Shown: piece after piece, positions 1 to 6,010 of the stretch
How positions within the stretch are numbered: position 1 is the first letter of the stretch
How the letters are laid out: each line of letters begins with the position of its first letter
Source: Burkholderiaceae bacterium
GTDB lineage: Bacteria; Pseudomonadota; Gammaproteobacteria; Burkholderiales; Burkholderiaceae_C
DNA: 9,346 nucleotides
Assembly: GCA_023268425.1 (NCBI GenBank)
Contig: JALRFN010000286.1
Span: forward strand, 1 to 9,346
Direction: 5' to 3'
Notes under the pieces: generated by a model
The model's database searches: none
Seen by the model: only the letters and a program-made list of their open reading frames with translations
Told to the model about the DNA's origin: nothing
Program-made: the position numbers and the translations under genes

Positions 1-80
1 TAATGAAGAACGATCCTGATCGCTATACAGCTATGTCTGATGAAATCATGCTAGCTTATGCGGAGGGACGTGTTAAATGA
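1..80 (+). CDS. 3' end of an unidentified gene in AT-rich stub (partial)
   Basis: An open frame enters from the left edge and ends at TGA 78-80. An ATG at 3-5 is in frame, and the last residues read ...SDEIMLAYAEGRVK. The acidic/amphipathic tail looks like real protein. Base composition (about 37% G+C over the first 120 bases) differs sharply from the rest of the window. A second gene with its own ribosome-binding site follows 24 bases later on the same strand, so this is probably the tail of one gene in a compact operon, as in phages or plasmids. I do not recognise the protein. It could also be a 25-residue peptide starting at ATG 3, but that is less likely. Confidence 0.35.
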   Translation, partial: MKNDPDRYTAMSDEIMLAYAEGRVK

Positions 81-84
81 TTAT

Positions 85-963
85 CTAACTAAGGAAGAAA
101 TAAGATGGCTGTAACAAAATCAGCGAGAACACCATGCCCACCGACTGGGTCCAATCGGGCAAAGCCGTGTAGTGCAAATGGTGAGGACCCGCCCACATGT
201 ACGTGAAGATCAGGGCCCAGAAGTGCACGATGGACAAGCGGTAGCTGTACACCGGGCGACCGGCTTGCTTGGGCACGAAGTAATACATCATGCCCAGGAA
301 GCCAGCGGTCAGGAAAAAGCCCACCGCGTTGTGTCCGTACCACCACTGCACCATGGCGTCTTGCACGCCGGCATAGGCCGAATACGACTTCATCGCGCCC
401 ACAGGAATTGCAGCGCTGTTGACGATGTGCAGCAGAGCCACGGCAATGATGAACGCGCCGTAGAACCAGTTGCCCACATAGATGTGGCGCACCTTGCGGA
501 TGCCGATGGTCCCAAAGAACACCACGGCGTAAGCCACCCAGACCACGGCGATCAACAAGTCAATCGGCCACTCTAACTCCGCGTACTCTTTACTCTGCGT
601 GTAGCCCAGCGGCAAGCTGATCGCTGCCGCAACGATGACCAACTGCCAGCCCCAAAAGGTAAAGGCAGCCAGCTTGTCTGAGATCAAGCCCGTGCTGCAT
701 GTGCGTTGCACCACGTAGTAGCTGGTTGCGAACAACCCAGAGCCACCAAAGGCAAAGATCACCGCGTTGGTGTGCAACGGACGCAAACGACCGTAACTCA
801 ACCAGGGGATGCCATTGATCAGTTCAGGCCACGCCAATTGGGCGGCGATGATCACACCAACCAGCATGCCGACCACGCCCCAAACCACGGTCATGATCGC
901 AAACTGCTTAACGACTTTGTCGTTGTATACCGGCGACGCGCCGGCGACGGTTGACCCAGACAT
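85..963 (-). CDS. ccoN: cbb3-type cytochrome c oxidase subunit I, CcoN, 3'-truncated
   Basis: CcoN is the catalytic, multi-pass inner-membrane subunit of cbb3 oxidase. It carries haem b, haem b3 and CuB and reduces O2 to water at low oxygen. ATG 961-963 follows AAGGAG with a suitable spacer. Visible ligands are H64 (LHTN, low-spin haem b), H211 (WYGHNAVGF, CuB), Y255 (equivalent of the His-linked tyrosine) and H261-H262 (GPHHLHY, CuB). Their spacing matches characterised CcoN. The frame is 292 residues against roughly 470-480 for the family. Real homology ends near residue 284 (about position 112-118), and the last eight residues are foreign. The C-terminal helices with the histidines for haem b3 and the second axial ligand of haem b are missing, so this copy as shown cannot be functional. 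No ccoO, ccoQ or ccoP follows. The truncation coincides with the left-edge junction and may be an assembly artefact. Confidence 0.93.
   Translation of the reverse strand: MSGSTVAGASPVYNDKVVKQFAIMTVVWGVVGMLVGVIIAAQLAWPELINGIPWLSYGRLRPLHTNAVIFAFGGSGLFATSYYVVQRTCSTGLISDKLAAFTFWGWQLVIVAAAISLPLGYTQSKEYAELEWPIDLLIAVVWVAYAVVFFGTIGIRKVRHIYVGNWFYGAFIIAVALLHIVNSAAIPVGAMKSYSAYAGVQDAMVQWWYGHNAVGFFLTAGFLGMMYYFVPKQAGRPVYSYRLSIVHFWALIFTYMWAGPHHLHYTALPDWTQSVGMVFSLILLQPSYFFLS
105..120 (+). CDS. Start of an unidentified gene, cut by the junction
   Basis: ATG 105-107 is preceded by AAGGAA at 91-96 with 8-nt spacing, a good Shine-Dalgarno arrangement. The frame reads MAVTK and then enters sequence that is clearly the antisense strand of ccoN, stopping at TGA 204-206. 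Only the first four to six codons are likely to belong to the original gene. The strong start signal and AT-rich context suggest a true gene start whose body has been replaced by ccoN DNA. The product is unknown. Confidence 0.3.
112..123. other. Breakpoint between AT-rich stub and ccoN
   Basis: Reading ccoN on the minus strand, the protein is normal up to ...GMVFSLILL (last codon at 112-114) and then becomes QPSYFFLS and a stop. The family would continue with a conserved PSWGGMxNG-type segment. To the left the DNA is AT-rich with plus-strand gene signals; to the right it is GC-rich ccoN. The exact join cannot be fixed because a few bases (around AATCAG, 118-123) could belong to either side, which would fit a microhomology join. 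No inverted repeats, target-site duplication or integrase-type att core are visible. Confidence 0.6.
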
Positions 964-992
964 GCAGAGTACTCCTTGAAGATGAACTGAGC

Positions 993-998
993 CAGTAT
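993..998 (-). promoter_or_regulatory. Predicted -10 element of the ccoN promoter
   Basis: On the minus strand the hexamer is GATACT (5/6 to TATAAT on the A/T-rich pattern of a -10), just after a TG. It places a transcription start near 986, about 23 bases before the ccoN ATG. The centre of the FNR-type box is then about 42 bases upstream of the start. That is within one base of the -41.5 position typical of class II FNR activation. No good -35 hexamer is needed in that arrangement, and none is seen. Confidence 0.5.
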
Positions 999-1021
999 CA
1001 CCGATGAGTACCCTACCCAGC

Positions 1022-1035
1022 TTGACTTAAGTCAA
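1022..1035. promoter_or_regulatory. FNR/Anr-type box upstream of ccoN
   Basis: TTGACTTAAGTCAA is a perfect 14-bp palindrome of the form TTGAC-N4-GTCAA. It fits the FNR/Anr/FixK consensus TTGAT-N4-ATCAA with the symmetric C/G variant at the fifth base. It sits 59 bases upstream of the ccoN start and about 42 bases upstream of the predicted transcription start. Oxygen-sensing CRP/FNR regulators are known activators of ccoNOQP operons, so the inferred role is induction of the oxidase at low oxygen. The regulator itself is not in the window. Confidence 0.82.
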
Positions 1036-1048
1036 GCCCGCCAGCCAA

Positions 1049-1063
1049 GCACCAAATTGGTGC
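1049..1063. repeat. 15-nt palindrome downstream of ccoS
   Basis: GCACCAA-A-TTGGTGC has perfect 7-bp arms around one base. It lies between the ccoS stop and the FNR-type box, with its centre about 27.5 bp from the box centre, and abuts another palindrome at 1064-1077. There is no following U-tract on either strand, so it is not an ordinary intrinsic terminator. It could be a protein-binding operator for ccoN or an RNA hairpin at the end of the ccoS message. Confidence 0.4.
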
Positions 1064-1077
1064 CTGAACCAGTTCAG
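1064..1077. repeat. 14-nt palindrome overlapping the ccoS stop codon
   Basis: CTGAAC-CA-GTTCAG has perfect 6-bp arms. It includes the ccoS stop codon (1074-1076) and directly abuts the palindrome at 1049-1063. A chance palindrome in one place is unremarkable, but two abutting ones next to an FNR-type box are less so. The role is unknown: a second regulator's operator, or mRNA structure. Confidence 0.35.
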
Positions 1078-1214
1078 CCGTCATCTTCCAAAATGCGCTC
1101 GGCCTCACCGTCCAAGTGATCAAACTGACCCGAGTGCAAGGCCCACCAAAACACCACCATGATGACCAAGACCAAGACCACCGACAGCGGGATGAGCAAA
1201 AACAAAATATCCAT
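1074..1214 (-). CDS. ccoS: cbb3 oxidase assembly protein CcoS
   Basis: This is a 46-residue protein starting at ATG 1212-1214. It begins MDILFLLIPLSVVLVLVIMV, a single membrane-spanning helix (about residues 3-24). The short cytoplasmic tail holds the family signature SGQFDHLDGEAERILEDD (residues 28-45), which matches FixS/CcoS, including the Gly-Gln-Phe-Asp core. CcoS is required for inserting haem b and CuB cofactors into CcoN, although its mechanism is not known. The start lies 11 nt after the ccoI stop with only a weak GTGAG-type ribosome-binding site, so coupling to ccoI translation is likely. ccoN follows after a 110-bp gap that holds its own promoter elements. Confidence 0.93.
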   Translation of the reverse strand: MDILFLLIPLSVVLVLVIMVVFWWALHSGQFDHLDGEAERILEDDG

Positions 1215-1225
1215 GTGCGCTCACT

Positions 1226-3496
1226 TTACTGCAGTCGACGCAAACGCAAGGCATTGAGCACGACCACCAAAGAACTGCCCGCCATGCCAATGCCCGCGAC
1301 CCAAGGCGGCATCCAGCCCGCAGCGGCCAAGGGCACCGCAATCAGGTTGTAGCCCAAGGCCCACCAAAGGTTTTGCCGCACCACGCGCAGCGTCGCCAGA
1401 CCAGCCCGCCACAAGACCAACACGTCGTCCAAGCGGGCGCTTTGCACCACCGCGTCGGCCTGCGTTTGGGCCAAGGCCGCGCCGCTGCCCATGGCGACCG
1501 ACACATCGGACTGTGACAACACTGGCGCATCGTTCATGCCATCGCCCACCATCAGCACCGACAAACCACGCGCCTGCAAGGCCGCAATGGCCTGGGTTTT
1601 GCCCTCAGGGGTGACTTGGGCTTGCACGTGCTTGATGCCCAGCAGCGTGGCCACGCGCTGTACTGCACCCGGCTGGTCGCCAGACAACAAGTGCACCTCC
1701 AGCCCCGCCTGCTGAAACGCTTGCACCACGTCAAGCGCACCCTCACGTGGCGCCTCTTGCAACTGAAAGGACGCCACCCAACCTTGCGCATCGGCCAGGT
1801 GCACTTGGGTGTGCTCGCCACCCAGAGTCGACGCGCCACACCAGTCAGCAGACCCCAAACGCCATCGGCGCCCTTGCGTGTCGAGCGCTTCAATGCCCCG
1901 CCCCGGCACTTCTTGCCAGGACCGCCAGTCATGAGCTGCCGCATCGCCTTCGGCGCGCAGCGACTGCGACAAGGGGTGCATGGAGTCTTGCGCCAAGCTC
2001 GCCGCCCACGCCAAGGCCTCGGCGCGTGTGACCCCTTCGCGCAACACCACCCCACGCAGTTGCAAACGCTCGGCGGTCAAAGTGCCCGTCTTGTCGAAGA
2101 CCACCGCTTGCACCCCCGTCAGGGCTTCCAAGGCCTGCATGCGTTGCAACAACACGCCTTGCCTTGCCAGCGCGCCCGCCGTGCTCAGCATCGCCGCTGG
2201 CGTCGCCAAGGACAAGGCACAGGGGCAAGTGACAATCAACACCGACACTGCCGCAGCCAGCGCACGCGATGGGTCTTGACCCCACCAGTACAAGCCCACT
2301 GCCGCCGACAACACCACCACACCCAGCAAAAACGGACCCGCGATGCGGTCAGCCAGCACCGCCAAGCGCGGGCGCTCGTGCAGCGCGCGCTCCATCAGCG
2401 CCACGATTTGCGCAAAACGCGTCGACTGCCCAACGGCGCTGAGGCGCACCATCACCCGCCCAGCCAAATTCCGGCTGCCTGCGATCACTGCTTCGCCCTG
2501 GCGCTTATCCAACGGCAGCGCCTCGCCCGTGAGCAAGGCTTCGTCCACCGTCGCAGCTTCGCTGAGCAAAATGGCGTCGCCCGGGAAGCTCTGCCCGGGC
2601 CCCACCCGCACCACATCGCCCACCAGCAAGCGCCGCGCAGAAACGCGCTGCCAAGCGCCGTCCGCTTGCTGGCGCTCCAAGCTTTCGGGCAAGCGTGTCA
2701 TCAAGGCATCCAAAGCCCCAGCGGTTTTGGCACGGGCTTTCGCCTCCAGATACCGCCCACCCAGCAAGAAGAAAACCAGCATGGTCAGCGAGTCAAACCA
2801 AATGTCTTGCCCCCAGGGGCCCGACGGGTCGTAGGTGGAAGCGGTACTCACGGCAAAGGTCACGCCAATGCCAACCGTAACCGGGAAGTCCATACCGATG
2901 CGCCCTTGGCGCAAATCGCGCCAAGCTGAGGCAAAAAATGGCTGACTGGCGAACAGCAAAACGGGCAAGCTCAACCACCAACTGGCCCAGCGCAACAAGC
3001 GATCAATGTCCGGGCTGATGCTGCCCGGCTCAGCGATGTACAGTGGCCACGAGTACATCATCACCTGCATGGCGCAAAAGCCCGCGACAAACAAACGCCA
3101 CAAGGCGCTGCGCTGCGCTTTGATCAACTCTTCCTGGCTGCTGGCGATGTGGGCGGGCAGTAGCCGATACCCCACCGCACCCGCTGCTTGCGCCCAATCG
3201 GATGCTTGTGTGGCTGCGCGGTCCCAGCGCACCGTGACGCGCCGTGTGGCCGCGTTCACCTGCGCGCTGATCACCCCTGGCTGCCGCGCGATGGCTGCCT
3301 CGACAGCGTCGGCACAAGCTGCGCAGTACATGCCTTGCACCACCAATCGCGACTCGCACAGGGCACCAGGCTGACCAGAGATTGGCACGGTGAAGGTCGC
3401 TTGCTCTTCGTCGTCGTCCAAAGCGCGAAAGTCGTCGCGCACCTCCAGGGCACCGCGGTGATTCGCCAGCCAAGATGCCGCCGCTGAATCGCTCAC
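1226..3496 (-). CDS. ccoI: Copper-translocating P1B-type ATPase CcoI (FixI)
   Basis: This 756-residue inner-membrane copper ATPase exports Cu(I) for cbb3 oxidase assembly. In order: an N-terminal heavy-metal-associated domain with GMYCAAC (C58, C61); membrane helices from about residue 133; the actuator TGE at 323-325; the transport motif CPC at 424-426; the phosphorylation site DKTGT with D468; the nucleotide-domain HP at 507-508; hinge GDGMNDAP at 651-658; and TM7 YN (716-717) and TM8 MxxSS (738-742), which are copper-specific residues. Every catalytic motif is intact and the length is normal for the family. The start is GTG (3494-3496). It overlaps the TGA of the upstream crotonase gene by four bases (GTGA), with GAGG 8 nt before it, indicating translational coupling. 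Immediate linkage to ccoS and ccoN identifies it as the cbb3 assembly ATPase rather than general CopA. No ccoG or ccoH is present beside it. Confidence 0.95.
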   Translation of the reverse strand: MSDSAAASWLANHRGALEVRDDFRALDDDEEQATFTVPISGQPGALCESRLVVQGMYCAACADAVEAAIARQPGVISAQVNAATRRVTVRWDRAATQASDWAQAAGAVGYRLLPAHIASSQEELIKAQRSALWRLFVAGFCAMQVMMYSWPLYIAEPGSISPDIDRLLRWASWWLSLPVLLFASQPFFASAWRDLRQGRIGMDFPVTVGIGVTFAVSTASTYDPSGPWGQDIWFDSLTMLVFFLLGGRYLEAKARAKTAGALDALMTRLPESLERQQADGAWQRVSARRLLVGDVVRVGPGQSFPGDAILLSEAATVDEALLTGEALPLDKRQGEAVIAGSRNLAGRVMVRLSAVGQSTRFAQIVALMERALHERPRLAVLADRIAGPFLLGVVVLSAAVGLYWWGQDPSRALAAAVSVLIVTCPCALSLATPAAMLSTAGALARQGVLLQRMQALEALTGVQAVVFDKTGTLTAERLQLRGVVLREGVTRAEALAWAASLAQDSMHPLSQSLRAEGDAAAHDWRSWQEVPGRGIEALDTQGRRWRLGSADWCGASTLGGEHTQVHLADAQGWVASFQLQEAPREGALDVVQAFQQAGLEVHLLSGDQPGAVQRVATLLGIKHVQAQVTPEGKTQAIAALQARGLSVLMVGDGMNDAPVLSQSDVSVAMGSGAALAQTQADAVVQSARLDDVLVLWRAGLATLRVVRQNLWWALGYNLIAVPLAAAGWMPPWVAGIGMAGSSLVVVLNALRLRRLQ

Positions 3497-4263
3497 TGCG
3501 CGAACCTCGGTGTGCGTTTGTTCAGAAACGCATCGATGCCTTCGCGGTGCTCGGGCGAGTCCGCATAGTCATAAGCGCACGCGACCAACGCCTCGATGTC
3601 CACCCCTGGTGTGCTCAGGGCGCGCAAGGTGGCCTTATTGGCGCGCGCCGCTTGCGGTGCCATGGCGGCGATGCGCGCGATCCGCGTCCCCACGGCTGCG
3701 GCCAACTCATCGGGGGAAACCACCGTGCTGACGAAACCCAGCCCGTGCAAGCGCGACACCGGCAGCACCGCCGCCTCCAAGAGCATCTCAGCTGCCACGC
3801 TGGCCCCGAGTCTGGATGCCACCAGTTGCGCCTCCCGCGGTGCCATCGGAAAGCCCAGCTTCGCAATCGGCGCGCCGAATTGCGCGCGCGTGCTGGCCAC
3901 GCGAATATCGCAACACGAGGCGATCTCCACCCCAGCCCCCATGCAGTTGCCATCGATCTGCGCCATCACGGGTACGGGGCAAGCCAAGACCGCCGACAAG
4001 CCACCCCAGACCTCGTCCTCGTGGAAGGCACGCAAGGAGGGCTCTTGAAAACGAAATGCGGGGTACTCGGAAATGTCACCGCCCGCACAAAAGTGTTCGC
4101 CATCGCCACGCAGCACCACGGCGCGCAATGCCGTGTCGGCTGACAGTGAGTGGAACACCTGCGCCAATTCCCGCCACATGCTGCGCGTCATCGCGTTGAA
4201 GCGCGCAGGGTTGCTCAAGGTGACGGTGGCCAGCCCCGCGCTCTGCTCGCAAAAAACAGGCAC
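3493..4263 (-). CDS. Enoyl-CoA hydratase/isomerase (crotonase) family protein
   Basis: This is a 256-residue, single-domain crotonase-fold protein, probably a cytoplasmic trimer/hexamer acting on an acyl-CoA thioester. The oxyanion-hole elements are visible: FCAGGDISEY (58-67) and the CoA/active-site segment DGNCMGAGVEIASCCDIR (104-121). The first catalytic glutamate (Glu144 of rat mitochondrial hydratase) is retained as E113. The second (Glu164, normally in GxPE) falls at I133 in GAPIAKLGF, so classical hydration is doubtful and an isomerase or other crotonase reaction is possible. The C-terminus ends EHREGIDAFLNKRTPRF, typical of the family. The start is GTG 4261-4263, one base after the lgt stop, with GGAG inside the lgt end 7 nt upstream. 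The stop overlaps the ccoI start. The substrate cannot be assigned from sequence. Confidence 0.88.
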   Translation of the reverse strand: MPVFCEQSAGLATVTLSNPARFNAMTRSMWRELAQVFHSLSADTALRAVVLRGDGEHFCAGGDISEYPAFRFQEPSLRAFHEDEVWGGLSAVLACPVPVMAQIDGNCMGAGVEIASCCDIRVASTRAQFGAPIAKLGFPMAPREAQLVASRLGASVAAEMLLEAAVLPVSRLHGLGFVSTVVSPDELAAAVGTRIARIAAMAPQAARANKATLRALSTPGVDIEALVACAYDYADSPEHREGIDAFLNKRTPRFAQ

Positions 4264-4264
4264 C

Positions 4265-5083
4265 TCAGCGCTCCACAGCCGGGCGAGGACGCCCCGACCA
4301 CCACCACAAAGCGCCGCCCAGCGCCACCATCGGCAAGCTCAACCACTGCCCCATCGACAAGCCCAGCGACAACAAGCCTAAGAAATCGTCGGGCTCGCGA
4401 AAATACTCCGCCACAAAGCGAAAACCACCGTAGCCCATCAAAAACACCGCCGACACTTGGCCCAGGGGGCGCTCGCGACGCCCAAACCACCACAGCAACA
4501 CAAACAGCAGCAAGCCCTCCATCAGCAGTTGGTAAATTTGTGAGGGGTGGCGCGGCACTGGTCCAGCAGCCGGAAACAGCATGGCCCAAGGCAAATTGGG
4601 GTCAGCCGCCCTGCCCCACAACTCACCATTGATGAAATTGCCCAAACGACCAGCCGCCAAGCCCGTGGGCACGCAAGGCGCGATGAAGTCGGTCACCTGC
4701 AACCAAGGCCGTTTGCGACTGACCGCAAACCACACCATGGCTACCAGAACGCCTAAGAAGCCACCGTGAAAACTCATGCCGCCTTGCCACACCGCGAACA
4801 CCTCCAAGGGGTGGGCGGCGTAGTGGCTGGCCTTGTAAAACAGCACATAGCCCAGGCGCCCACCCAAGACCGCACCCAAGACACCCAAAAACAAGATGTC
4901 ATCGATGTCTTGCTTGTTCCATTGCACGCCATCGACCACCCGGTCGTACGGCGGGTGACGCAGCCTCAAGCGAGCCAAGACCACAAACAGCGTGAACGCC
5001 ACCAGGTACATCAAGCCGTACCAATGCACAGCCAGAGGACCGATTTGGACTGCGACGGGATCAATATGAGGGTGTACGAGCAT
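4265..5083 (-). CDS. lgt: Prolipoprotein diacylglyceryl transferase Lgt
   Basis: Lgt transfers diacylglyceryl from phosphatidylglycerol to the lipobox cysteine of prelipoproteins in the inner membrane, the first step of lipoprotein maturation. At 272 residues it has the usual length. It shows multiple membrane helices, the HWYGLMYL segment (20-27), GGMSFHGGFLG (101-111, H106), and the Lgt signature GRLGNFINGELWGR (145-158) with R146 and N149. RFVAEYFREPD (222-232) matches the conserved C-terminal arginine region. I chose ATG 5081-5083 because MLVHPHIDPVAVQIGPLAVHW aligns with normal Lgt N-termini. The frame is open 23 codons further to a GTG at 5152, but that extension is hydrophilic, unlike Lgt, and has no ribosome-binding site. 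The chosen start also lacks a clear Shine-Dalgarno. It appears to be the first gene of the lgt-crotonase-ccoI-ccoS run. Confidence 0.95.
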   Translation of the reverse strand: MLVHPHIDPVAVQIGPLAVHWYGLMYLVAFTLFVVLARLRLRHPPYDRVVDGVQWNKQDIDDILFLGVLGAVLGGRLGYVLFYKASHYAAHPLEVFAVWQGGMSFHGGFLGVLVAMVWFAVSRKRPWLQVTDFIAPCVPTGLAAGRLGNFINGELWGRAADPNLPWAMLFPAAGPVPRHPSQIYQLLMEGLLLFVLLWWFGRRERPLGQVSAVFLMGYGGFRFVAEYFREPDDFLGLLSLGLSMGQWLSLPMVALGGALWWWSGRPRPAVER

Positions 5084-5097
5084 GGAGCGAATTGTGC

Positions 5098-5117
5098 CTG
5101 TCTCCAGATGGCGACAG
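5098..5117. promoter_or_regulatory. Weak dyad in the lgt / cytochrome c divergent spacer
   Basis: The 129-bp spacer between lgt and the cytochrome c gene contains CTGTC-N10-GACAG at 5098-5117, just upstream of the lgt start. Poor -10-like hexamers exist on both strands (ATTGTG read as CACAAT at 5091-5096 for lgt; TACATT at 5178-5183 for the cytochrome), without convincing -35 partners. This is the only structure I see in the spacer, and it may be coincidence. Confidence 0.2.
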
Positions 5118-5212
5118 CTTTGCCTTTGATCAATGGAAACGTGAACCCACACCCGATGGGGGTACGACCAAATCTGCTACATTGCCTGCGTTCGTCTCAC
5201 AAGGAGCAAATC

Positions 5213-5518
5213 ATGAAACGCATTCTCTCTGTTTTGGCCCTGGCCGTTGCAGCCAGCGCACCCGCTTTTGCAGACACCGCTGCACTGGCCAAGTCCAAGA
5301 ACTGCATGGCCTGCCACGCGACCGACAAAAAATTGGTCGGCCCGGCCTACAAAGACGTCGCCGCCAAGTACGCGGGCGACAAAGGCGCAGTGGACAAACT
5401 GGCGGTCAAAATCATGAAGGGCGGCGCTGGTGTTTGGGGTGCCATCCCCATGCCCGCGAACAACGTCACCGACGCCGAAGCCAAAGAGTTGGCCACTTGG
5501 GTGCTGTCGATCAAGTAA
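5213..5518 (+). CDS. Periplasmic class I monohaem cytochrome c (c551/c552-like)
   Basis: This is a 101-residue precursor. Residues 1-20 (MKRILSVLALAVAASAPAFA) form a signal peptide with an AFA|D cleavage site, giving a mature protein of about 81 residues. The haem attachment motif is CMACH (31-35), with H35 as proximal ligand. LVGPAYKDVAAKYAG (41-55) and the distal methionine M80 in IPMPANNV are typical of the cytochrome c551 family. The C-terminal helix ends ELATWVLSI. ATG 5213-5215 has AAGGAG at 5201-5206 with 6-nt spacing; an upstream in-frame extension to 4766 is antisense to lgt and not coding. The inferred role is a soluble electron shuttle, possibly to the cbb3 oxidase encoded nearby, but the neighbourhood does not prove that partner. 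It is transcribed divergently from lgt and ends at a terminator 22 bases downstream. Confidence 0.94.
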   Translation: MKRILSVLALAVAASAPAFADTAALAKSKNCMACHATDKKLVGPAYKDVAAKYAGDKGAVDKLAVKIMKGGAGVWGAIPMPANNVTDAEAKELATWVLSIK

Positions 5519-5540
5519 TCGAGCACACCAAGTGAAAAAC

Positions 5541-5565
5541 AGCCCGCCGCAGTGCGGGCTTTTTT
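5541..5565. terminator. Bidirectional intrinsic terminator between cytochrome c and SpoIIAA-like gene
   Basis: AGCCCGC-CGCAGT-GCGGGCT forms a 7-bp GC-rich stem (5541-5547 with 5554-5560) with a 6-nt loop. It is followed by six T on the plus strand. On the minus strand the same stem is followed by a TGTTTTT stretch. The two genes converge on it, so it can end both transcripts. Confidence 0.88.
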
Positions 5566-5580
5566 ACGCGCCAATCGTTG

Positions 5581-5946
5581 TCAAACCTCGCTCAACCACG
5601 CTTGGGCTTGGGGCAAGTTTTGGTTACTGAACAAACGCAAATGCCCGGGCATGATCAGGTGCAAGGCCTGCACAGCCAAGCGCAGCCAAGCCTCATCGGT
5701 CACCACCGCCACCCGCTCCCAGGCCGTGTAGCGCGAGACACCCAACATGGCGTCTTCCACCATGGCTTTGGCGTCAAACCCGGTGAATTCAACGCCCAAC
5801 ACGTACAACAGGCGCACGCGGTGCAAACGTTCGGACATCGCCAACACGGCGGGAATCAGGGTGTCTTCGTAGTCCGCTCCAGTCACCTCGCCAATGGCCT
5901 TGAACCCCAAGACGTTGTCAGGCAAACCCTCAATCACTTCAATCAT
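5581..5946 (-). CDS. SpoIIAA-like (STAS/SEC14 domain) protein
   Basis: This is a 121-residue soluble protein. The N-terminus MIEVIEGLPDNVLGFKAIGEVTGADYE, the central strand VRLLYVLGVEFTGFDAKAMVEDA, and the later RVAVVTDEAWLRLAVQALHLIMPGHLRLFSN follow the pattern of the SpoIIAA-like family. These are small alpha/beta proteins related to STAS and CRAL-TRIO lipid-binding folds. No signal peptide or membrane helix is seen, and no catalytic residues can be named. Proteins of this type are often stress- or membrane-associated but have no defined biochemical role. ATG 5944-5946 has GAGGAG 7 nt upstream. It stands alone, between the acs terminator and the shared terminator at 5541-5565. I see no convincing promoter in the short 5' region. 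Confidence 0.82.
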   Translation of the reverse strand: MIEVIEGLPDNVLGFKAIGEVTGADYEDTLIPAVLAMSERLHRVRLLYVLGVEFTGFDAKAMVEDAMLGVSRYTAWERVAVVTDEAWLRLAVQALHLIMPGHLRLFSNQNLPQAQAWLSEV

Positions 5947-6010
5947 GACGCTGCTCCTCTTGCAATGGCCTCAGCCTAGCACCCGCCGCACCGCCAAAAC
6001 TTGATGTGCA

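Noticed and set aside
105..206. 33-codon frame crossing the left-edge junction as a real fusion peptide
   Set aside because: After the first few codons it translates the antisense of conserved ccoN sequence, so it is a by-product of the join and not an evolved gene.
1616..2929. 437-codon open frame on the plus strand
   Set aside because: It lies entirely antisense to ccoI, whose catalytic motifs are all intact. The translation is rich in H, Q, R and P with no domain pattern, as expected of a GC-rich shadow frame.
5126..5133. TTGATCAA as a possible FNR box for lgt or cytochrome c
   Set aside because: The half-sites are joined without the 4-bp spacer that FNR-type dimers need, so it is only a short palindrome.
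5084..5152. 23-codon N-terminal extension of lgt from GTG 5152
   Set aside because: The extra residues are hydrophilic and unlike Lgt N-termini. No ribosome-binding site precedes the GTG, while ATG 5083 gives the normal family start.
4766..5212. Long N-terminal extension of the cytochrome c frame
   Set aside because: The extension is antisense to lgt. The ATG at 5213 has a strong ribosome-binding site and begins a textbook signal peptide.
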